Positions 58,620 to 64,000 of a stretch of DNA of 64,000 nt are shown here, one piece after another. The stretch is from Chloroflexota bacterium (GTDB lineage Bacteria > Chloroflexota > Ktedonobacteria > Ktedonobacterales > Ktedonobacteraceae). The notes under the pieces were generated by a model. The model did not search any database. It was not told the DNA's origin and worked only from the letters and a program-made list of their open reading frames with translations. Position numbers and translations under genes: made by a program. The stretch is from positions 62,001 through 126,000 of the forward strand of contig CADDYT010000003.1 in NCBI GenBank assembly GCA_902810755.1, read 5' to 3'. How positions within the stretch are numbered: the stretch's first letter is position 1; the number at the start of each line of letters is the position of its first letter.

Positions 58620-58905
58620 AGCAAAAAAAGACAACAGAGACAGGCAGTGAACAGGACAAGTATCTTTTGTTGAGCGGCAGAGAGCTGCGGGCCGGTGCGA
58701 CGCAGTAGCCAGCAGGAGAGAAATCCACCTGGGAGCCAGCGCGCTAAGCGCCTCCGGTACCCACCGTTAGCGGGAACAATGAGCGCCTCGTTCTCTCTTT
58801 CGAGAGAAGGTGAGAGAATGAGACAAAGCAAGGTGGCACCACGGCTCGCGCGTACTTCAGCGTTGTCGTCCTTTATGGAATGGACGATAACGCTTTTTTT
58901 GTTGC
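58620..58905 (+). ncRNA. T-box riboswitch (tRNA-Ser responsive) upstream of serS
   Basis: The leader carries the T-box sequence AAGGTGGCACCACGG at 58830-58844, followed by a terminator. Stem I shows a distal-loop-like GGTGCGA and a specifier-loop-like GAGAAATCCACC. There TCC at 58724-58726 is a Ser codon in the usual place before A-C-C. Uncharged tRNA-Ser(GGA) should pair with it and with the T-box, favour the antiterminator and turn on serS. This fits the gene that follows. Confidence 0.9.
58859..58900 (+). terminator. regulated terminator of the T-box leader
   Basis: GCGTTGTCGTCC pairs with GGACGATAACGC, followed by TTTTTTT. It would be replaced by the antiterminator when uncharged tRNA binds. 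Confidence 0.88.
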
Positions 58906-58948
58906 TACGATAGATAATCTATGGCTATAGGAAAGGAAGTGAAGGACA

Positions 58949-60241
58949 ATGTTAGATTTAGCTTTTATTCGCAGCAATCCTGAGCTTGTGAAGGAGGCTG
59001 CACGGGTCAAGAACAACCCGATTGACATCGATCACCTGCTGGCAGTGGATCGGCAGGTTCTCGAACTGCAGCGTCGGGTGGAGGAACTGCGGGCGCAGCA
59101 GAACCAGATATCGCGGCGCGTCAAAGAGGCGGGAAAGGATAAAGCTCTGCGCGAGCAGTTGATCGCCGAGGGGCGGCAACTGGCCGAGCAGATTAAGGCG
59201 CTGGAGCCGGAGTTGAATGCCCTGACCGAAGAGCGTTATCAGTTGCTTCTGCTTGTTCCCAACATTCCCGATGAGAGCGCGCCCATCGGCAAAGACGAAA
59301 ACGATAACGTCCCCATCCGCTACTGGGGGACGATTCCGACCTTCGACTTCGAGCCGATGGATCACTATTCGTTGATGCAGACGCTTGATCTGGTGGACAT
59401 CGAGCGCGGGGTGAAGATCGCCGGGACGCGCAGCTACATTCTCAAAGGCGACGCCGCCCGTCTCGAACTGGCTCTGATGAACTTCGCCTTCGACCGCATC
59501 GCGCGCAAGGGCTTTACCCCCCTGATCGTACCGGCAATGGCGCGTGAATTCGCCTTCATCGGCAACGGCCAGTTCCCGAAGGGCCGCGACCAGGTTTATG
59601 AGATCAAGAACGAGGAGCTTTTCCTGGTCGGCACGGCAGAGGTAGCGATCACCGGCATGTTCAAAGACGAGATTCTCAATGTCGAAGACCTGCCTATGAC
59701 CTTCGTCGGCTTCTGCCCCTGCTTCCGTCAGGAGGCGGGAACCTACGGCAAGGATACACGCGGCGTTATGCGCGTGCATCAATTCAACAAGGTGGAGCAG
59801 TATGTGATCTGCCGGGCCAGCCATGAAGAGTCGGTCTACTGGCATGAGCAATTGATCAGAAACGCGGAGGAGCTGGTGCAGGCGCTGGAACTGCCCTACC
59901 GCGTCGTCAACGTCAGCACGGGCGACATGGGCGACGGCAAAGTCGGCATGTACGATCTCGAATGCTGGATTCCGAGCGAGGGCCGATACCGCGAGACGCA
60001 TTCGTGTTCGTACTTCCACGAGTGGCAGGCGCGGCGCGCCAACATCCGCTATCGCGACACCGATGGCAAGGTGAAGTTTGTCCACACGCTCAACAACACC
60101 GCCATCGCCTCGCCGCGCATCCTGATCCCGCTCGTCGAGACGCACCAGCAGGCCGATGGCTCGGTGCGCATCCCGGAGGCGTTGCGCCCCTACATGGGCG
60201 GCCAGGAGTATATCCGGCCACACGAGAAGGCGAGAGTGTAA
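58949..60241 (+). CDS. serS: seryl-tRNA synthetase
   Basis: A 430-residue class II synthetase that charges tRNA-Ser. The N-terminal coiled-coil arm (MLDLAFIRSNPELVKEAARV to about residue 110) is standard. Motif 2 reads CPCFRQEAGTYGKDTRGVMR, preceded by FLVGTAEVAITGMF. Motif 3 contains NNTAIASPRILIPLVETHQQ. The sequence is complete and of the usual length. AGGAAGTGAAGGA lies before the ATG. It is controlled by the T-box leader just upstream, with a Ser specifier codon. The FMN oxidase gene starts 19 bases later and may be cotranscribed. Confidence 0.97.
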   Translation: MLDLAFIRSNPELVKEAARVKNNPIDIDHLLAVDRQVLELQRRVEELRAQQNQISRRVKEAGKDKALREQLIAEGRQLAEQIKALEPELNALTEERYQLLLLVPNIPDESAPIGKDENDNVPIRYWGTIPTFDFEPMDHYSLMQTLDLVDIERGVKIAGTRSYILKGDAARLELALMNFAFDRIARKGFTPLIVPAMAREFAFIGNGQFPKGRDQVYEIKNEELFLVGTAEVAITGMFKDEILNVEDLPMTFVGFCPCFRQEAGTYGKDTRGVMRVHQFNKVEQYVICRASHEESVYWHEQLIRNAEELVQALELPYRVVNVSTGDMGDGKVGMYDLECWIPSEGRYRETHSCSYFHEWQARRANIRYRDTDGKVKFVHTLNNTAIASPRILIPLVETHQQADGSVRIPEALRPYMGGQEYIRPHEKARV

Positions 60242-60260
60242 GCCGCAGGGAGAAATCTCT

Positions 60261-61298
60261 ATGGATCTCATCAACCTGCATGACTACGAAACCGCCGCGC
60301 AGGCATGCATAGAACGCACAGCCTGGGACTACTATCAGGGGGGCAGCGACGATGAAGTGACGGTGCGAGCGAACAGAGCCGCGTTCGAGCGTATCCGTTT
60401 ACGCCCGCGCATGCTGGTCGATGTCTCAAGTATCGATCTGTCGACCACCGTACTCGGTACAGCGATCAGCATGCCTGTGCTGGCCGCGCCAACCGCCTAC
60501 CACCGGCTCGCGCATGATGAAGGCGAGTGCGAGACGGCGCGCGGTGTGGGCGCAGCCGCAACGCTGATGGTTCTCAGTACATTTTCCACGCGCTCGCTGG
60601 AAGATGTTGCTGCCTGCGCGAGCGGCCCGCTCTGGCTGCAACTCTATACCTATGGCAGTTTGCAGCGCGCCGAGGTCCTTATCAAACGCGCCGAGGACGC
60701 CGGTTACAGAGCGGTGGCGGTGACCGTCGATACGCCGCGACTCGCCAGGCGCGAGAAGGATATTCGCAACCAGTTCAGGCTGCCGCCCGGCATGCACATT
60801 GCCCACCTGACGGCGCAAGAACAGAACCAGCATTACATCCCTGAACCGCTGCCGCTGACGTGGCAGGATATCGATTACCTGCGCTCGATCACCTCACTGC
60901 CCATCCTGCTCAAAGGCATTCTTACGGCGGAGGACGCGCTGCTGGCCGTAGAGCGCGGCATCGAGGGCATCATTGTCTCCAATCACGGCGGTCGCCAGCT
61001 TGATGGCGCGCTGGCAGGGATCGAGGCATTGCCGGAAGTAGCCGGGGCGGTCGCCGGGCGCTGCGAGGTCTATATGGACGGCGGCATCCGGCGCGGCACC
61101 GATATTCTCAAAGCCCTGGCGCTGGGCGTGCGGGCCGTTCTCGTCGGTCGCCCCATCCTCTGGGGCCTTGCCGTCAACGGCGCGCCAGGCGTCCACCACG
61201 TCCTCGAAATCCTGCGCCGCGAACTCGAACTGGCAATGGCGCTTTCCGGTCGCCCCACCCTTGCAAGCATTGATCGCTCTCTGGTGCAGGTGATGTAG
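60261..61298 (+). CDS. FMN-dependent alpha-hydroxy acid oxidase
   Basis: A 345-residue TIM-barrel flavoprotein of the glycolate/lactate oxidase family. It has NLHDYETAAQACIERTAWDY at the start, MPVLAAPTAYHRLAHDEGEC, PLWLQLYTYGSLQRAEVLIK, AVAVTVDTPRLARREKDIRN, and the active-site signature SNHGGRQLDGALAGIEALPE with the catalytic His. It oxidises a 2-hydroxy acid (lactate, glycolate or longer) to the 2-oxo acid, giving peroxide or reducing quinone. The exact substrate is not clear. The ATG at 60261 has GGGAGAAA upstream. It lies 19 bases after serS. Confidence 0.9.
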   Translation: MDLINLHDYETAAQACIERTAWDYYQGGSDDEVTVRANRAAFERIRLRPRMLVDVSSIDLSTTVLGTAISMPVLAAPTAYHRLAHDEGECETARGVGAAATLMVLSTFSTRSLEDVAACASGPLWLQLYTYGSLQRAEVLIKRAEDAGYRAVAVTVDTPRLARREKDIRNQFRLPPGMHIAHLTAQEQNQHYIPEPLPLTWQDIDYLRSITSLPILLKGILTAEDALLAVERGIEGIIVSNHGGRQLDGALAGIEALPEVAGAVAGRCEVYMDGGIRRGTDILKALALGVRAVLVGRPILWGLAVNGAPGVHHVLEILRRELELAMALSGRPTLASIDRSLVQVM

Positions 61299-61426
61299 CC
61301 AGACAGCTGTAATACCTCTGACATGAGGTGGGTAACCAGGGTAATCTGCTCCCTCCCCTGGAGCGTAGTCACCAGCAGAGTGAGGAGTCTCACTCGATAG
61401 AGATTTATCCAGGAAAGGAGTTTTCT

Positions 61427-61828
61427 ATGCGTACCTGGTCACTCAATCGGTTGTTTGCACTGGTCATCGGCATTGTCTTTCTGCTCGTTGGCATCCTGGG
61501 TCTTCTGCTTGACCCGACAAAGGGTAATCTGCTCGGCCTGTTCAGCGTGAACATCGTGCATAACCTCGTTCACGTCCTCATCGGCGTCCTGGGCATCATC
61601 GCAGCCTTCACCGGCTGGTCCCGCTACTATAACCGGGGCCTGGGTATCGTCTACCTGCTGGTAGGCATCCTCGGCTTCATTCCTGCTCTGACTCCCGGTG
61701 GGGAGTTGCTCGGAATAATGGATGTCAACCTCGCCGACAACATTCTCCACCTGGTCGTGGGCGCTGTTGCCGCTTACCTGGGCTTCTTTGTTCGCGAGTC
61801 CGCTGTTCGTGTCAGCCCTACAGCGTAA
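61427..61828 (+). CDS. DUF4383 four-helix membrane protein
   Basis: A 133-residue integral membrane protein with four hydrophobic segments: LFALVIGIVFLLVGILGLLL, NIVHNLVHVLIGVLGIIAAF, GLGIVYLLVGILGFIPAL and NILHLVVGAVAAYLGFFV. The repeated pattern of conserved His after Asn (VNIVHNLVH; VNLADNILH) is the hallmark of DUF4383. The function is unknown. The ATG at 61427 follows AGGAAAGGAG; the longer frame is not supported. Confidence 0.88.
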   Translation: MRTWSLNRLFALVIGIVFLLVGILGLLLDPTKGNLLGLFSVNIVHNLVHVLIGVLGIIAAFTGWSRYYNRGLGIVYLLVGILGFIPALTPGGELLGIMDVNLADNILHLVVGAVAAYLGFFVRESAVRVSPTA

Positions 61829-61843
61829 CATGCTCTTGAGCGA

Positions 61844-61879
61844 TCGGAGATGGTGAGGCATTCGCTTCACCATCTCCGA
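61844..61879 (+). terminator. hairpin after the DUF4383 gene
   Basis: CGGAGATGGTGA faces TCACCATCTCCG across a 10-base loop, 16 bases after the stop codon. It has no T-run, so it may end or stabilise the transcript. Confidence 0.5.
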
Positions 61880-61951
61880 CAGCATACAATGATTTCTCCA
61901 GATAGTCCCACCATGAAGCACAGCCCTGGCCGGGCGCGAACAAAGATACGC

Positions 61952-62443
61952 TCACAGCGGGATAATCTCTCCCCGAACGTCCCCTGTCTCGTCATCGATA
62001 TACAGCAAGCCGATGCTGCACGTGGGCTGCCCGCGCCGATCGGTCGCGCTGCCCGGATTGAACAACAACTGCCCGCGATGTTCTCTATTGTAGGAGATAT
62101 GGCTGTGGCCGTAGACAACGACACGAGCGTCGGGAAATTCCTGCCGAGCCACCTTTTCACGATTATGTGAATCGCCCAGGATATGCACAATGCCGATGCG
62201 GCAGCCACCAACCAGAATCTCGCGTTTGATGGGCAGCGCCTCTACCACCTCATCGCGCTCAACATTGCCCTGCACAGCAACCACCGGCGCAATTGTTTCC
62301 AGTTCATTCAGTACAGAAAGGACGGAAAGGTCGCCAGCATGAATAATCAATTCCACGCCGTCGAAATGCTGCCAGATGGCCTCCGGCAACTGCCTGAAAT
62401 GAGGGATGTGCGTATCGGAAATGACACCTATTTTTCTTTTCAT
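61952..62443 (-). CDS. YfcE/MJ0936-type metallophosphoesterase
   Basis: A 163-residue phosphoesterase. Motifs are GVISDTHIPHFRQL, ELIIHAGDLSVLSVLNEL, VAVQGNVERDEV (the GNxD-type motif, here GNVE), VHILGDSH and VVVYGHSHISYNREHRGQLL followed by FNPGSATDRR. It is complete and of normal length for the small YfcE subgroup, which hydrolyses phosphodiesters in vitro. The physiological substrate is unknown. It is divergent from the phosphoesterase at 62631, from which it differs in sequence. Confidence 0.9.
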   Translation of the reverse strand: MKRKIGVISDTHIPHFRQLPEAIWQHFDGVELIIHAGDLSVLSVLNELETIAPVVAVQGNVERDEVVEALPIKREILVGGCRIGIVHILGDSHNREKVARQEFPDARVVVYGHSHISYNREHRGQLLFNPGSATDRRGQPTCSIGLLYIDDETGDVRGEIIPL

Positions 62444-62630
62444 ATACTTTTGCCTTTACAGTTTCTATGCCCGGTTTTTATTATATATCAGCATGTAGAG
62501 AAAGAAAGATGTGCATCTTCCTTCGTGTCTCAGCGTCTCTGGAATACGCGCCGCTTTTGCGATATAGTAATGGAAGGTTGATACTCACAGCCCTGCCGAC
62601 AGGAAAAAAGCAACAAAGGATGCATGGCAC

Positions 62631-63338
62631 ATGCGGATCGCTGTCATATCGGATATACACGGCAATCAGACTGCACTGGAAGCGGTACTGGAAGATGTAT
62701 CGCAGCAGCCGGTCGATCAACTCATCATTGCGGGCGATCTTTGTCTGAACGGCCCGCGACCGGCACAGGTGCTGGAAATCGTTCAGGGGCTAAACTGCCC
62801 GGTCATTCAGGGAAATGTCGATGTGGAAGTTGTCACCAGCGCGCCGGATAAGGGGGAAAAGAAACGCAGCACGGCGGCCTGGACGCGAGAGCAGATCGGG
62901 CAGGCAGGCGTTCGTTACCTGGCCTCGCTGCCCACCTCCTATCGAGTGGCGAACGGGGAAGGCAGCGATCTGCTGGTCGTCCACGCCAACCCGCTCAATC
63001 TGGAAGATGCCATCTTCCCCAACGCACCCGATTCAATGCTTGAACACCTGCTTGGCTCGCTCGATCCTGCCATCGGGGCGCTGGCTTTCGGCCACCTGCA
63101 TATCGCCTACACGCGGCGCTGGCGGCATCTTCTGCTGGTCGATGTTGCCAGTTGCGGCCTGCCGCGCGACGAGGACTTACGCGCCGCCTACGGCATCCTG
63201 AGCTGGCAGGATGGCGCCTGGGAGGCTGAAATACGCCGCGTCCCCTACGATGTCAAAGCGGTGGTGAAACAGATCAAAAGCAGTGGCATGCCCAACCCGG
63301 ACAAGCGCATCAAGACGCTGCTTGAAGCGAAGTATTAA
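62631..63338 (+). CDS. metallophosphoesterase
   Basis: A 235-residue phosphoesterase with RIAVISDIHGNQTALEAVLE, DQLIIAGDLCLNGPRPAQVL, VIQGNVDVEVV, LLVVHANPLNLEDAIFPNAP and ALAFGHLHIAYTRRWRHLLL. It resembles the YfcE/DUF2436-like calcineurin phosphoesterases with a longer middle region. The start at 62631 (MRIAVISD) lies before the first motif, as expected. Its stop codon is the first codon of a family C repeat. The substrate is not known. Confidence 0.87.
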   Translation: MRIAVISDIHGNQTALEAVLEDVSQQPVDQLIIAGDLCLNGPRPAQVLEIVQGLNCPVIQGNVDVEVVTSAPDKGEKKRSTAAWTREQIGQAGVRYLASLPTSYRVANGEGSDLLVVHANPLNLEDAIFPNAPDSMLEHLLGSLDPAIGALAFGHLHIAYTRRWRHLLLVDVASCGLPRDEDLRAAYGILSWQDGAWEAEIRRVPYDVKAVVKQIKSSGMPNPDKRIKTLLEAKY

Positions 63339-63430
63339 AGCGAGGTTGGTAAGGATTGAGCGCCAGGGCGACCAGCAGGCTCGCCCTTCCCCTCGCCAGG
63401 TAGCTTCATGCACGTGAACCGCCCTGGAGG
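63336..63430 (+). repeat. 95-nt dispersed repeat, family C, copy 2
   Basis: Begins at the TAA stop of the phosphoesterase gene (TAAAGCGAGGTTGGTAAGGA) and runs collinearly with 768-862 read on the minus strand, ending GTGAACCGCCCTGGAGG. It contains the block CAGGGCGACC and GCAGGCTCGCCC, common to both copies. Confidence 0.75.
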
Positions 63431-63447
63431 TGTTGCGCCCATATCAT

Positions 63448-63530
63448 AAGGAGCGGGAGCGAAGCATCTGATGTAGCCCTTTCGAGCAACCTGTCCCCTC
63501 AGATGCTTCATTCCCGCTCCTCATGACATG
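63448..63530. repeat. family A palindrome with long arms
   Basis: GGAGCGGGAGCGAAGCATCT faces AGATGCTTCATTCCCGCTCC, with CATGACATG at the right end linking it to the TGTCAT family. It lies between the phosphoesterase and the small peptide gene. Confidence 0.75.
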
Positions 63531-63545
63531 TGATGACCGATTATA

Positions 63546-63743
63546 CTACTGTGCCTGGCACGTGACCCCTTCGCACGGCCCCGGTTCTTCGGCAACGGTG
63601 GTAAGAATCAGCGGCGACTCTACCGGCATAGTCGATTCTTCTTCCACCATCTTCTCCTCTTCCCCCAGATAACTGGCGGCATCTCCGATGTCAACCAGTT
63701 GCAGTTCCTGGATAATTGCGCGCAATTCACCTGTTGTGGCCAT
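63546..63743 (-). CDS. small peptide with acidic leader and Cys-containing tail, possible RiPP precursor
   Basis: A 65-residue peptide (MATTGELRAIIQELQLVDIG...). The first 50 residues are helical and acidic (EEEKMVEEESTMPVE), and the last 12 (EEPGPCEGVTCQAQ) hold the only two Cys with a Thr between. AGGAG lies 7 bases before the ATG at 63743. The leader-plus-short-Cys-tail layout resembles ribosomally made, modified peptide precursors. No FNLD-type leader box or maturation gene is seen on this side; the upstream side ends with the window. It may also be an unrelated small protein. Confidence 0.5.
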   Translation of the reverse strand: MATTGELRAIIQELQLVDIGDAASYLGEEEKMVEEESTMPVESPLILTTVAEEPGPCEGVTCQAQ

Positions 63744-63800
63744 TGTTATACTCCTGATCTTCAGGTTATAGAGGTCCAGTACGGCTCGTTCCCCTTCCAC

Positions 63801-64000
63801 CGATACACCCGGTACCCGCCACCGCAGCTATTACATACCGGCGTGTTCAATATGTATCAGACATAAGTGCCATACAGCCATTTCAGAGCAGAGACAGTTT
63901 ATTGCCTCTGCATTTATAAATACGTTTATACGTTACGTTTTTATCACTTCGTCCGCTTCTCTAACCCTGTTGGGGGATAGCTTCGACCATCTGTCCTACC
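63801..64000. other. window end, no gene recognised
   Basis: About 200 bases upstream of the small peptide gene, A+T-rich toward 63900-63950 (TACGTTTATACGTTACG direct repeats). I see no reading frame of note. Confidence 0.4.

Noticed and set aside
58949..60274. Long open frame on the minus strand (438 residues) across serS.
   Set aside because: It is antisense to the complete seryl-tRNA synthetase and has no recognisable motif; a by-product of high GC.

Overview
The window is about 59% G+C by eye, densely coded and bacterial. Its gene content points to a filamentous, spore-forming member of the Chloroflexota, probably class Ktedonobacteria. The signs are a prkA / DUF444 / spoVR trio, several zinc-ribbon or FHA proteins with long Pro/Thr/Ala linkers, a class I lanthipeptide cluster, a T-box in front of serS, and dispersed palindromes of the TGTCATNCTGAGCG type. 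The taxonomic placement is an inference from content; no 16S rRNA gene is present.

Layout. 1-7080: the start of a WecA/TagO-like sugar-phosphate transferase (runs off the edge), a DUF2203-prmC pair, a large membrane protein, a DHA2 drug exporter and its probable TetR repressor, which share an operator sequence. 7072-13304 (minus strand): a GntR/UTRA regulator, an APC permease, a fused PfkB-kinase/SIS-isomerase, a LOG-family protein and a phosphoesterase. Together these resemble the fructoselysine (frl) system, with kinase and deglycase joined in one chain. 13571-19384: a sulfite-oxidase-like molybdoenzyme, then a class I lanthipeptide cluster (lanA-lanC-lanB) whose precursor is built of Thr-Cys repeats. 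19635-25447 (minus): the stress/sporulation trio prkA, DUF444, spoVR, with a 409-residue intein in SpoVR that appears to carry a LacI-type helix-turn-helix. 26118-35283: SAM hydrolase, a pseudo-receiver/MshEN-like protein, a coiled-coil protein, murA with Asp in place of the catalytic Cys, a carotenoid-type FAD oxidase, an FHA protein and a lipoprotein. 35615-43813: a lone dnaA, a stress-type membrane protein, DUF2071, a glycosyltransferase, clpS, a universal stress protein, a GAF protein and a UPF0210 protein. 44156-52672: a Dna2-like nuclease-helicase, a gmhB-like phosphatase, a two-component pair, ribokinase plus nucleoside hydrolase, and a RelE/Phd toxin-antitoxin pair. 52885-64000: a SufT-like DUF59 protein, four tandem paralogous single-pass proteins with a shared C-terminal domain, T-box-controlled serS, an FMN-dependent hydroxy-acid oxidase, DUF4383, two phosphoesterases and a small Cys-ending peptide that may be a RiPP precursor.

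The most unusual items are the HTH-bearing intein in spoVR, the Thr-Cys-repeat lanthipeptide with a terminator hairpin just before its start, a dispersed palindrome lying in frame inside lanB, the kinase-SIS fusion, and a 95-nt repeat that begins exactly at the stop codons of two unrelated genes. Functional calls come from recognising motifs by eye; no database search was possible.
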